64,000 nucleotides of DNA. It comes from Bacteroides gallinarum DSM 18171 = JCM 13658 (GTDB lineage Bacteria; Bacteroidota; Bacteroidia; Bacteroidales; Bacteroidaceae). The notes beneath the pieces were generated by a model. That model made no database searches. It was not told the origin of the DNA and was given only the letters and a program-made list of their open reading frames with translations. A program made the position numbers and the translations under genes. Each line of letters opens with the position of its first letter. Within the stretch, counting starts at the first letter, position 1. Location: contig NZ_KB894130.1 of the NCBI RefSeq assembly GCF_000374365.1, positions 1 to 64,000 of the forward strand. The letters are read 5' to 3'. Positions 39,241 to 46,993 of the stretch are shown here, in pieces.

Positions 39241-39861
39241 TTAATTAGCGTCCGGCAAATTTTCTGCCCATTGTTTTGCCAGTTCGATGCCCTGATTCTC
39301 AGGCGTAGACAAGGAGAATGCCGAACCTTTATCCTCCAAGCCTTTTGCGACCTCATTTTGTCTAACCTTGGAAAGATAGTTTTCAATCGCCGCCTCATCC
39401 ATATCATCAGAGATTGCAAATCCTTCATCTATTCTTTCCTTTGAGATTTTGAGTTCTTTTGCTTTTGAAAGAATCAGATTGTTTCTTATTGTACGAGCCT
39501 GTTCTGCTTTTGCAGATTGGTTTTCAGTTATGAGACTTTGAATTTTCTCCTCTTGCTCCTGCTTGTACCTTATAAACCACTCTGGTTCTTCATTTGCTGG
39601 TTGCTGTTGACCGCCCCCACCGCCTTTTGCTTTCAATTCTTCCAGTTCTTTTCTGTAGGCAGCGCTTTCCGTGCGCAGCCTATCAAAATTGCTCTGGTAA
39701 GATTTCAGCATACCTTCTTGTCCCTTAACAACAGTTACAAGATTATCATCAGTTATCAATCCCGTAGCATCAAGCGAGGATGCTACTGATTGAAGAACTT
39801 CATCAGACAGACCCAGTTTCGAAAAATCCTGTTTAAGCTGATTAAATATTTTCTCTTTCAT
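39241..39861 (-). CDS. Scaffold-like protein
   Basis: A 206-residue highly charged coiled-coil protein (FDRLRTESAAYRKELEELKA, a GGGGGQQQ hinge, EWFIRYKQEQEEKIQSLITE, NNLILSKAKELKISKERIDE). It is located between portal and capsid-associated genes, the standard place for a scaffold. It has its own late promoter (copy B) with a leader of about 16 nt. It would assemble the capsid shell and leave the mature head. Confidence 0.8.
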   Translation of the reverse strand: MKEKIFNQLKQDFSKLGLSDEVLQSVASSLDATGLITDDNLVTVVKGQEGMLKSYQSNFDRLRTESAAYRKELEELKAKGGGGGQQQPANEEPEWFIRYKQEQEEKIQSLITENQSAKAEQARTIRNNLILSKAKELKISKERIDEGFAISDDMDEAAIENYLSKVRQNEVAKGLEDKGSAFSLSTPENQGIELAKQWAENLPDAN

Positions 39862-39883
39862 ACTTAGTTTTTTAAATCCAGCA

Positions 39884-39957
39884 TAAAAGTATTGATTAGC
39901 AAATGATAGGGGAAATTTATAGAGAGTCTAAAACGAACAATTGGCAAAAGGTTTGTT
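39884..39957 (-). promoter_or_regulatory. Late promoter with upstream dyad (copy B)
   Basis: On minus the -7 box is TACTTTTA (39884-39891), one mismatch from the consensus. Exactly 40 bp upstream lies AACGAAC (39932-39938) / GTTTGTT (39951-39957) with a 12-bp spacer. Transcription would start near 39877, 16 nt before the scaffold ATG, and drive the head genes. A 9-bp hairpin (39968-39992) at the end of the portal gene sits just upstream. Confidence 0.7.
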
Positions 39958-39977
39958 TTTTACCTGCAAAAGGGAGT

Positions 39978-41375
39978 TTATTTCTCCCTTTTTTCTTGTT
40001 CAAGTCCTTTCTCCTGAGACATTATTCGTTCAATTTCTTCCTGGGGAGTATCAGTAAGAGCAAGCATTCTAACAGCCTGTTCAAGCGATATAATTCCATC
40101 TTGATAGGCTTTCCCAATTGCCGCCCATTTTTCCTGTACATCTTCATTGAATGGTTCTGCAAATTCGTGTTCTATACGTAGTTTTGCTAATTTTTCCCTA
40201 AGTTGAATATGGGTGACATTCATCATAATGGCGAGAATGAGATTTTTTTCTCTGTCAACCAATATGTCATATATTTCCTTTAAATTATCCCTCTTGATAA
40301 ATCCCAATATCATAGCACGTTTCAACGCTTCTCCTGATAAAGTACCCAACCCTTTCATGTTCTCAAAAGAAAAATCGGGAGTAAACGAATCAAAGAGAAT
40401 CGAAGAATTCAAATCCTGCTTTTCGCTTTCTTTCATGGAAGAATATTCAGGCGGAGCCATATAATCAATCTGGCTTGTTTCTTTATTTGTCAACTGAATA
40501 ACCTGACCTACTGTATCAGGGTCGGCCAAAGAACTAATAACATCTGTAGTAGCCTTTATTTTAGGGTCAGCAAAATAGTTGTTGGTATCAGCGGCCTTAG
40601 AATCAACCATTTCTTCCCGGTTACACCTTCTTTCAGTACCTGCCCATGCTTTATCTTGGGAATAATAAATCACATTGATTTTTCCTGTAGGATTTTCAAC
40701 AGGGGTTACATCCCAACCAATATTAGCTCGTTTACAGCGAAATATAAAGTTTGGAGTTTGTAAATCAAAGTGTTCTATCGTCCTATCCCCTTCTTTTAAG
40801 AAATATCCATAGCCAAAAGCCACCATATTTTCATATTGGTCGAACAACGGCCTCAAGGTATAACCTTTTGATTTGGATATAACAAGCACCTTTACAGCCG
40901 GCTTTCCGCCATCATTATAGATATGATACAATTTGGCGCTTTCTGTTTCCGCTCCTGCCAGCCTCTTAGCCTGACGCATTGTTGTATTAAACCTGGTGTC
41001 TTTCAAAAATTGTATATATGCTTCAAAGGCCTCATCTTTATTTTCTATACCAGAACCCGATTTCCATTTGATTGGATTTCCCAGAAGGAAAAACAATTCC
41101 ACTTCATTAATATATCTCTGTCTACTCCGGGGAAGTTTCTCAACTTTATAAGGTTCCTTGTTTTTTCTCGGTTTATCAGGACGATTCATTACATCATGGG
41201 TTACCGGATTATATTCCTTGATAGCCTCAGCCACATATGAATCATGATTTTGCATCATAGATTGTATCCGGCTAATATCTCTATCCTGAATAAGTTGCAT
41301 CAAGTCACGTTCAACGCCCAAGGCGTTCAAAGCCTTATTGCGAAGGGTGTTAAATATTGCTTCTATGAAATTCAT
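39978..41375 (-). CDS. Portal protein
   Basis: A 465-residue phage portal protein of the SPP1 gp6 type. The N-terminal region (MNFIEAIFNTLRNKALNALG, YINEVELFFLLGNPIKWKSG) leads to AIMMNVTHIQLREKLAKLRI and a charged C-terminus EIERIMSQEKGLEQEKREK. It forms the dodecameric DNA entry channel. It directly follows the terminase genes. Length is normal. Confidence 0.88.
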   Translation of the reverse strand: MNFIEAIFNTLRNKALNALGVERDLMQLIQDRDISRIQSMMQNHDSYVAEAIKEYNPVTHDVMNRPDKPRKNKEPYKVEKLPRSRQRYINEVELFFLLGNPIKWKSGSGIENKDEAFEAYIQFLKDTRFNTTMRQAKRLAGAETESAKLYHIYNDGGKPAVKVLVISKSKGYTLRPLFDQYENMVAFGYGYFLKEGDRTIEHFDLQTPNFIFRCKRANIGWDVTPVENPTGKINVIYYSQDKAWAGTERRCNREEMVDSKAADTNNYFADPKIKATTDVISSLADPDTVGQVIQLTNKETSQIDYMAPPEYSSMKESEKQDLNSSILFDSFTPDFSFENMKGLGTLSGEALKRAMILGFIKRDNLKEIYDILVDREKNLILAIMMNVTHIQLREKLAKLRIEHEFAEPFNEDVQEKWAAIGKAYQDGIISLEQAVRMLALTDTPQEEIERIMSQEKGLEQEKREK

Positions 41376-41386
41376 ACCATCATTTT

Positions 41387-42568
41387 TTAATATAGTCCTA
41401 AATCTTCTTTATCATACTGCTTGGGAACCAGAACTTTCCCCATTATCTTGCCAATCGTCCAGTAACGGGCAGCGTCAATCAAATGGTTATAGGCATCAAT
41501 AGGTGCATTTATGAATTTACCGTCCTTATTTTGTTCATATACATAATTTTTCAGTTCCTTAATGAGATTAACAGAACGTTTAGTCACGCAAAGCTTATAT
41601 TCCATCATCTTAAATAGACCTCCCATAACTGAACCTTTATATTTGTCTGCTGGATAAATCACAATACCGGCATTGGATATTTCCTGAATAAGCCTTGGGT
41701 CTGCACTATCTGCATATACAAATAACCCTAACGGTTTTAACACACGTATTATCTCGCTTGTCAACATATGGGTTTGATAGCACAATTCGTCAAGATACAT
41801 ACAATTGTCTACTATACCGCATCTTACCACTGCCGTAGGGTCGGAACTGTATCCAAAATCCAACCCAGCCGCAACATGTTTGGCATAAGTAGGAAATTCA
41901 TCTACAATTTCAAAGTCTGGGAACACAAGCCCCTCCGCCATAGCTTGCAATCCCAAACCGTACACAGTCCATAATACCTTGTTCTTATATTGGAGAGATT
42001 CTATCTCATCTATAATAGTTTGCTCCAAAAAAGGATTGTCTTTATAAGTAGAGATGAAATGAAAAGTCCGTGAATCTTTATTCAATTCACATAACCAATG
42101 TTCATCGGAGAAAGAAGGATTATAATCTATAACTGAAAAGCCAGTGGTACGCATCACCAATTGTTGCCATTCGAGAAAGGAGATTTCATTGCCTTCGTTA
42201 CAATACAAGATATTACGTTTTCTTCCCCGTATCTTCTGTTCATCATCAGTTGAGAAGAATTCACAAAAAGAACCATTAGGAAACGTGTATACCATATCAG
42301 ATTTGTTCATACAACGATTATCCCACATCTGGAATTTATCCTGCATTATCTCCTTAAAGTCGCGGAATACTGACCCCTTTAGCGAGGGCAACGTTTTACG
42401 TACAATGGAAAGAGAGGTCTTAGGATGTTGGAGTATATATATTAAAAGATATATCAGTATATTATAGGTTTTGGAACTTCTTGAACTTCCTTGTGCAGAA
42501 ACTACTTTATATCCTGCCCTTATCGCGCTATCAACTGTTGCATATATCTTAGTTGTCTGTATCAGCAT
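41387..42568 (-). CDS. Terminase large subunit (PBSX / Terminase_3 type)
   Basis: A 393-residue packaging ATPase-nuclease. The P-loop is GSSRSSKTY (27-35), the adenine-binding segment SLSIVRKTLPSLKGSVFRDF follows, the Walker B area is near ILYCNEGNEISFLEWQQL, and the RNase-H-type nuclease begins near VAAGLDFGYSSDPTAVV with catalytic Asp. ATG 42568 (MLIQTTK) overlaps the small subunit gene by 20 bp; a TTG six bases upstream is less likely. It drives DNA packaging through the portal. Confidence 0.92.
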   Translation of the reverse strand: MLIQTTKIYATVDSAIRAGYKVVSAQGSSRSSKTYNILIYLLIYILQHPKTSLSIVRKTLPSLKGSVFRDFKEIMQDKFQMWDNRCMNKSDMVYTFPNGSFCEFFSTDDEQKIRGRKRNILYCNEGNEISFLEWQQLVMRTTGFSVIDYNPSFSDEHWLCELNKDSRTFHFISTYKDNPFLEQTIIDEIESLQYKNKVLWTVYGLGLQAMAEGLVFPDFEIVDEFPTYAKHVAAGLDFGYSSDPTAVVRCGIVDNCMYLDELCYQTHMLTSEIIRVLKPLGLFVYADSADPRLIQEISNAGIVIYPADKYKGSVMGGLFKMMEYKLCVTKRSVNLIKELKNYVYEQNKDGKFINAPIDAYNHLIDAARYWTIGKIMGKVLVPKQYDKEDLGLY

Positions 42569-43094
42569 CAACAATATCCTCCCTTCTATCTATTATCTGA
42601 ATTGTTATAGAATCATGTTTGCTTTTCTCTGCAATATCTTTCTGTTCATATGTATCCCAACCCAACAATTTCGACAACTTCTCTATTGCATCAATCTTGT
42701 TATATAGTTTTAGTTCATAGCCCTTATCTGTACTTTTCACAGAAAGGATGGCTCTTTGAACACTAATAGGCAAAGTAGCTACATCCCTTACCACTATGGT
42801 AGTAAACATCTCATTAGACTTGATTTCAAGAGCATCAACAATATTCGCCCTCGCAATATCTGCCAGAATGCCTACTGCTTCATCTTTTGTAATATCTGAC
42901 CGGCGTTGCATTTCAGAGCGCAATTCACTTATCCTTAGGGCTACCTTAGGGTTATTAGCCAACCTGGATGATTCTACCCAAATCGTATTATCAGATTTAC
43001 CCTTACATGAATAAGCACGACGATAAGCGTCAGAAGCATTTCCACTTTCAACGTAATAATTGCAAAATTTTTCTTGCTTGATTGAGAGGTTCAT
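42549..43094 (-). CDS. Terminase small subunit (Terminase_2)
   Basis: A 181-residue protein that starts MNLSIKQEKFCNYYVESGNA, the hallmark of the Terminase_2 family, then the helix-turn-helix SDAYRRAYSCKGKSDNTIWV and the long helix RLANNPKVALRISELRSEMQ. It binds the packaging site on phage DNA and hands it to the large subunit. It is led by late promoter copy A, with a leader of about 20 nt. Confidence 0.92.
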   Translation of the reverse strand: MNLSIKQEKFCNYYVESGNASDAYRRAYSCKGKSDNTIWVESSRLANNPKVALRISELRSEMQRRSDITKDEAVGILADIARANIVDALEIKSNEMFTTIVVRDVATLPISVQRAILSVKSTDKGYELKLYNKIDAIEKLSKLLGWDTYEQKDIAEKSKHDSITIQIIDRREDIVDADTDN

Positions 43095-43120
43095 CCTATA
43101 ATTCCTATATTCATTTGCTT

Positions 43121-43195
43121 CAAAGATAAATCATAGTATAAGGAATCAAGGAATAATCAAGTTACCGATAACAAACAATTAAGGAAAGGTTCGTT
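43121..43195 (-). promoter_or_regulatory. Late promoter with upstream dyad (copy A)
   Basis: On minus the -7 box is TATCTTTG (43121-43128), a perfect match. The dyad AACAAAC (43170-43176) / GTTCGTT (43189-43195) has the 12-bp spacer and lies 41 bp upstream. It would start transcription near 43114, 20 nt before the small terminase ATG. Confidence 0.75.
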
Positions 43196-43217
43196 ATTTG
43201 TCCGAAAATGCCCAGAA

Positions 43218-43658
43218 TTATCCAAGAACATCACCCTCTTTTAGCCGGTTCAGTATCTCATTATAGATAATATCAACATCGCTTCTGAAATACTTGTATT
43301 GCTGATACAGGAAAGCCACATCCGCTATATTGTTTGAGATTGTACAAGGCCTTACTTTTGGAAATACATTTTCAAGAGCCTTTCGTACACCATTGGGGAT
43401 ACGCCCACCTGCTAATACACTCGGAACAAACAAAAAGAGGACAATAAACAAGAACTCTTTTCTTTGAATTATTCTTCCACGAGACGGTAAACCTATTACG
43501 CACAATACCTCTTTAAACATATCATATATAGCCGGTATAAGCTCAAGATTCGTCAATCGAGGTTTTACCAATTCAGCCTCTCTTTCCGAGAGTCTTGACT
43601 TCTGCTCGCGTATATTCTTTATCTCAGCAATAGAAGAAAATTCCTTTGTCAGATACAT
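43218..43658 (-). CDS. Conserved hypothetical protein before the terminase genes
   Basis: A 146-residue protein: MYLTKEFSSIAEIKNIREQK, a charged helix, then KEFLFIVLFLFVPSVLAGGR (hydrophobic, a possible membrane hairpin or buried core) and ALENVFPKVRPCTISNNIAD. Similar genes precede terminase in Bacteroides phages I recall, without a function. It has a separate -7 box (43689-43696) without the dyad. Confidence 0.6.
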   Translation of the reverse strand: MYLTKEFSSIAEIKNIREQKSRLSEREAELVKPRLTNLELIPAIYDMFKEVLCVIGLPSRGRIIQRKEFLFIVLFLFVPSVLAGGRIPNGVRKALENVFPKVRPCTISNNIADVAFLYQQYKYFRSDVDIIYNEILNRLKEGDVLG

Positions 43659-43688
43659 AATAATAAGGTGTTAGGCAGTGAAGCGTAA

Positions 43689-43696
43689 CAAAAATA
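43689..43696 (-). promoter_or_regulatory. Promoter of the 43658 gene
   Basis: TATTTTTG on minus (43689-43696) is a perfect -7 box and predicts a 24-nt leader. No TTTG at -33 and no AACAAAC dyad are visible, so this first late unit may be expressed differently from the four dyad promoters. Confidence 0.5.
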
Positions 43697-44020
43697 GCAT
43701 ATTAATAGGAAAAAATATATATAAACAAGAAGTATTTTACTGATTATCAACACATTAGTTAATATATTAATTAACAAGCTGATTAATATATTAATTCGAC
43801 AAAGAAGAATTAGCCTTGCATACAAGACTGAATATAAAGTGATTAAATATAATTAGAGGGTAATGTTCCATACAAAATTAGTGCCAACAGCTATATATAA
43901 ACAATGTATTGTTAAATATTCATAATAGACAAAATTTACCTTCTGCAAGTCTAATCTTTGAAAGAGAAACGAAAAACACAAAACAAGTTGTGCAAATGTT
44001 GTGCAAGTAACATAAAAACA
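43697..44020. other. AT-rich gene-free right end of prophage
   Basis: No gene is visible in these 324 bp. There are two copies of the palindromic 14-mer TTAATATATTAATT at 43759-43772 and 43783-43796, 24 bp apart. GTTGTGCAA occurs twice at 43987-43995 and 43998-44006, 11 bp apart. An AACAAT-AT-TTGTT-like dyad lies near 43900. Tandem short sites next to a tRNA suit integrase or host-factor binding at an attR, but this is inference. Confidence 0.5.
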
Positions 44021-44021
44021 A

Positions 44022-44058
44022 AAACGCTAATCATCTTATAACAAAGAGATTAGCGTTT
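44022..44058 (-). terminator. Terminator after the tRNA-Gly/tRNA-Leu unit
   Basis: An 11-bp perfect stem AAACGCTAATC (44022-44032) / GATTAGCGTTT (44048-44058) with a 15-nt loop. On minus it ends GCGTTTTTGTTTTT. It sits 6 bp after the tRNA-Leu 3' end. Confidence 0.85.
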
Positions 44059-44064
44059 ATCTGA

Positions 44065-44151
44065 GTACTCGAAGCGGGACTTGAACCCGCACAGCCATTA
44101 CTGGCCAAAGGATTTTAAGTCCTTCGTGTCTACCATTCCACCATTCGAGCA
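44065..44151 (-). tRNA. tRNA-Leu (anticodon TAA)
   Basis: An 87-nt cloverleaf. The acceptor pair is TGCTCGA/TCGAGTA with discriminator C, the anticodon loop is CTTAAAA giving TAA, there is a long variable arm, and the T-loop is GGTTCAAGTCC. CCA is not encoded. Its 3' half faces the prophage, so it is the likely integration target. Confidence 0.93.
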
Positions 44152-44165
44152 TCCTTAAGAAGGAG

Positions 44166-44238
44166 AGCGGAAAACGAGACTCGAACTCGCGACCCTAACC
44201 TTGGCAAGGTTATGCTCTACCAACTGAGCTATTTCCGC
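44166..44238 (-). tRNA. tRNA-Gly (anticodon GCC)
   Basis: A 73-nt cloverleaf with acceptor GCGGAAA/TTTCCGC, D-loop AGCTCAGTTGGTAGAGC, anticodon loop TTGCCAA (GCC) and T-loop GAGTTCGAGTCTC. It is cotranscribed with tRNA-Leu, 14 bp downstream. Confidence 0.95.
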
Positions 44239-44258
44239 AGGTTTTCGGAGAACGGTTG

Positions 44259-44290
44259 CAAAGATAAATAGTTTCCCCGTTACAGCCAAA
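44259..44290 (-). promoter_or_regulatory. tRNA promoter, full Bacteroides consensus
   Basis: On minus, TTTG (44287-44290), 20 bp, then TATCTTTG (44259-44266). Both boxes and the spacing match the Bacteroides -33/-7 consensus. Start near 44252, about 14 nt before tRNA-Gly. Confidence 0.85.
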
Positions 44291-44305
44291 CTTTTCACTG
44301 GAAAA

Positions 44306-44404
44306 AAGTTAACTAAATGGGACGTACGATGTTAACCGGAGCGGTATCGATAAGTTAACATCATCAATACAAGAAGTTAACATCGTACATCGCAAGAAGT
44401 TAAC
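44306..44404. repeat. GTTAAC-motif array after argH
   Basis: AAGTTAAC occurs at 44306-44313, 44352-44359, 44374-44381 and 44397-44404; the last three are 22-23 bp apart. A 13-bp perfect inverted repeat, GTACGATGTTAAC (44324-44336) / GTTAACATCGTAC (44376-44388), is embedded. It lies between the tRNA promoter and the argH stop codon. Confidence 0.75.
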
Positions 44405-44413
44405 CGACTGCGA

Positions 44414-45754
44414 TTACCGGTTGAGCAATGCTTTTTCGGCCTGCTCCATTGTCTCGAAATTAAAACCTTCTACGACTTTCTGCATCAAAGCGGTAATTTC
44501 GTCATTGCATAAGTTACCGATACTACCCTCGTGCGTATGATGCACCTCCTTGCTATGAGAGAACTTACCGGCTTCGATGTCCATACCCACCTTCTTATAA
44601 GCATCACGGAACGGCATGCCTTCGCGTGCCAGGCGGTTCACCTCTTCCACACTAAAGATAAACAGATATTTGTCATCGTCGAGAATATGTTCGTTCACCT
44701 TGATTTCATTCATGATGTAAGTCGTCATCTGCAGGCAATCCTTCAATTCCTGGAAAGCAGGCAGGAACACCTCCTTGATAATCTGCAAATCGCGGAAATA
44801 GCCGGAAGGCAGGTTGTTAGCTATCATCATTATTTGCTGAGGCAACGATTGCAGCTTATTGCATTTGGCACGTGTCAGCTCGAACACATCCGGATTTTTC
44901 TTATGCGGCATGATGCTGGAACCGGTAGTGCACTCATCGGGTAACTTCACGAATCCGAAGTTCTGGCTGTTGAACATACAAGCATCGAACGCAAGCTTGG
45001 AAATAGTACCTGCGATACTTGCCAGGGCAAAAGCTACGTTACGCTCCATTTTCCCACGCCCCATTTGGGCATACACCACATTATAATTCAGCGAATCGAA
45101 ACCCAGCAACCGGGTAGTCATCGTACGGTTCAACGGGAAAGAAGAACCGTATCCGGCGGCAGACCCCAGCGGATTACGGTTGCACATCTTGAAAGCAGCC
45201 TGCAAGAACAGCATATCATCCACCAGGCTCTCGGCATAAGCCCCGAACCACAGCCCGAAAGACGACGGCATTGCTATCTGCAAATGGGTATAACCCGGCA
45301 TCAGCACGTTTTTATAACGCTCGCTCTGCATGATAAGCACATGAAAAAGCTGTTCCACGGCCTCGGCTATCTCCTTTATCTGCGTACGGGTAAAGAGCTT
45401 CAAATCCAGCAGCACCTGGTCGTTACGTGAACGGCCGCTATGGATTTTCTTCCCCACATCGCCCAATTTACGGGTCAGCATAAGCTCTACCTGAGAGTGG
45501 ACATCTTCTACCCCTTCCTCTATCACGAACTCCCCTTTCCCGGCAGCAGCATAGATGTTTTTCAGCTCTGCAAGCAGCAGGGACAGCTCTTCTTTCGTCA
45601 GCAGGCCGATACTTTCCAGCATCGTGATATGCGCCATAGACCCCAGCACATCATGCTTTGCCAGATAAAGGTCCATTTCGCGGTCGCGTCCTACCGTAAA
45701 ACGCTCTATATCCTTATTCACCTGAACGGATTTTTCCCAAAGTTTCTGAGCCAT
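44414..45754 (-). CDS. argH: Argininosuccinate lyase
   Basis: A 446-residue fumarase/aspartase-superfamily enzyme that splits argininosuccinate into arginine and fumarate, the last step of arginine synthesis. The signature GSSIMPHKKNPD is present (about 268-279), as are HSGRSRNDQV (about 104-113, catalytic His region) and MPGYTHLQIAMPSSFG. Normal length. It is 19 bp after an SRPBCC gene and downstream of pyrE, probably one operon with them. The start MAQKLWEKSVQVNKDIERFT fits the family. Confidence 0.97.
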   Translation of the reverse strand: MAQKLWEKSVQVNKDIERFTVGRDREMDLYLAKHDVLGSMAHITMLESIGLLTKEELSLLLAELKNIYAAAGKGEFVIEEGVEDVHSQVELMLTRKLGDVGKKIHSGRSRNDQVLLDLKLFTRTQIKEIAEAVEQLFHVLIMQSERYKNVLMPGYTHLQIAMPSSFGLWFGAYAESLVDDMLFLQAAFKMCNRNPLGSAAGYGSSFPLNRTMTTRLLGFDSLNYNVVYAQMGRGKMERNVAFALASIAGTISKLAFDACMFNSQNFGFVKLPDECTTGSSIMPHKKNPDVFELTRAKCNKLQSLPQQIMMIANNLPSGYFRDLQIIKEVFLPAFQELKDCLQMTTYIMNEIKVNEHILDDDKYLFIFSVEEVNRLAREGMPFRDAYKKVGMDIEAGKFSHSKEVHHTHEGSIGNLCNDEITALMQKVVEGFNFETMEQAEKALLNR

Positions 45755-45773
45755 GATTTTTAGCGATTAATGA

Positions 45774-46184
45774 TTAGTAACTGATTAGCGACAGAGCTTC
45801 CGCCATTTTCTCCAACCCCTCCTGCAAAGGTTTCTGCACCATAGTTTTCATAAACGGATTCAGCTCCATTCCAATGGTGAGCTTCATTTTACACTCCGTT
45901 TCCGTAACGGGCGCTATCTGTATCCACAGGTTGAACGGGAGCGGCGAGGCAGTCGTTGCAAACTTGATGCACTTGCAAGGTTCTTTCTCTACAATCTGCA
46001 ACACGATTTTCCCGACCGGCGGTACTTCTATCGACAGAGTTTCCGCATCGAAACTCAAATTCTTCACCTTGTCCTGCGGCAAACGGTCTTTCACCTTATC
46101 CAAATTGGTAAGGTCTGAAAGCTTCTCATAAACAGCATTTTGCGAAGCAGGTATCACCTTCACCGCACTTTCGAATTTAGTCAT
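45774..46184 (-). CDS. SRPBCC (START-like) family protein
   Basis: A 136-residue protein. MTKFESAVKVIPASQNAVYE, then LTNLDKVKDRLP, and a C-terminal long helix MKTMVQKPLQEGLEKMAEAL closing a helix-grip fold, as in SRPBCC or polyketide-cyclase-like proteins that bind a hydrophobic ligand. Ligand unknown. ATG 46184 is preferred over 46208 by family N-terminus. It lies between pyrE and argH in the same orientation. Confidence 0.8.
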   Translation of the reverse strand: MTKFESAVKVIPASQNAVYEKLSDLTNLDKVKDRLPQDKVKNLSFDAETLSIEVPPVGKIVLQIVEKEPCKCIKFATTASPLPFNLWIQIAPVTETECKMKLTIGMELNPFMKTMVQKPLQEGLEKMAEALSLISY

Positions 46185-46276
46185 AATCCAATGGTCTTTA
46201 AAAGACAAAAAGAACTATCCGGACAGTATCTATCCGAATGGCTCTTTCGTCATAATCTATCATTATAAAATAAGTC

Positions 46277-46915
46277 TTATTTTCCGGCTTCCCAATGTGC
46301 AGGGTCTTTGCGCCACTCATTCAGCGTAGCTATATCCTCTTCCTCGATATATCCCGTGCGAAGCGCAACTTCCATTACAGCCTCGTAATTGGTCAACGTC
46401 ACCAAAGGAACCTTAGCGTCTTTGAAAGCCTTTTCCGCAATGGGGAATCCATAGGTGTAAGCGGCAACCATGCCGATAACCTCGCATCCGTCGCGACGGA
46501 TAGCCTCTACGGCTTTCAGGCTGCTCCCGCCGGTAGAAATCAAATCTTCCACCACTACTACCTTCATACCCGGACGAAGCTCGCCTTCAATCAGGTTTTC
46601 CAAGCCGTGGTCTTTCGGAGTAGAGCGTACATATACAAACGGCAGGTTCAATGCATCGGCCACCAATGCTCCCTGGGGAATAGCTCCTGTGGCAACACCG
46701 GCAATCGCATCGACCTGACCGAAACGTTCCAGAATCAGACGCGTAATTTCCAATTTTACGAAATTACGGAGAGAAGGATATGAAAGGGTCTTACGGTTAT
46801 CACAGTAAAACGGGGATTTCCACCCTGACGCCCAAGTAAAGGGATTAGCGGGTTGTAGTTTAATCGCTTTAATCTTCAACAACTTCTCTGCAAACAATCT
46901 TTCTAAAGTTTTCAT
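46277..46915 (-). CDS. pyrE: Orotate phosphoribosyltransferase
   Basis: A 212-residue type I phosphoribosyltransferase that makes orotidine monophosphate from orotate and PRPP in pyrimidine synthesis. The PRPP motif VVVVEDLISTGGSSLKAVEA (about 122-141), an N-terminal SPFYCDNRKTLSYP and the IAGVATGAIPQGALVA segment are all present. Normal length. A promoter with -7 TATTTTTG lies 30 bp upstream. Confidence 0.97.
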   Translation of the reverse strand: MKTLERLFAEKLLKIKAIKLQPANPFTWASGWKSPFYCDNRKTLSYPSLRNFVKLEITRLILERFGQVDAIAGVATGAIPQGALVADALNLPFVYVRSTPKDHGLENLIEGELRPGMKVVVVEDLISTGGSSLKAVEAIRRDGCEVIGMVAAYTYGFPIAEKAFKDAKVPLVTLTNYEAVMEVALRTGYIEEEDIATLNEWRKDPAHWEAGK

Positions 46916-46944
46916 AGCTAAACTAACTATTATTAAATATGCTG

Positions 46945-46952
46945 CAAAAATA
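46945..46952 (-). promoter_or_regulatory. pyrE promoter (-7 box)
   Basis: TATTTTTG on minus matches TAnnTTTG. It predicts a start near 46938 and a 23-nt leader. It probably serves pyrE, the SRPBCC gene and argH. Confidence 0.65.
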
Positions 46953-46993
46953 CAGAAAGCTAACGAGAATAAAAAAAAGAATACGGATAATTT

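Larger units (their letters stand above)
1..44060. mobile_element. Prophage (long-tailed, siphovirus-like), right part; left end outside window
   Basis: An early arm on plus (1-15362) and a late arm on minus (15447-43658) converge at a hairpin near 15421. The late arm has the full siphovirus morphogenesis order, from terminase to fibres and lysis genes. The tape measure protein of about 1390 residues predicts a long tail, and the Dit and Tal-like genes plus the absence of sheath or baseplate genes argue for a non-contractile one. The right border is inferred: host-type genes begin at tRNA-Leu (3' end at 44065), and tRNA 3' ends are frequent phage attachment sites. The exact att core cannot be fixed because the left att copy is outside the window. 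No integrase, excisionase or CI-like repressor is visible. Confidence 0.93.

Noticed and set aside
1..43700. Diversity-generating retroelement or retron for the fibre genes
   Set aside because: No reverse transcriptase gene and no template/variable repeat pair were seen; the long hairpin alone is not enough.
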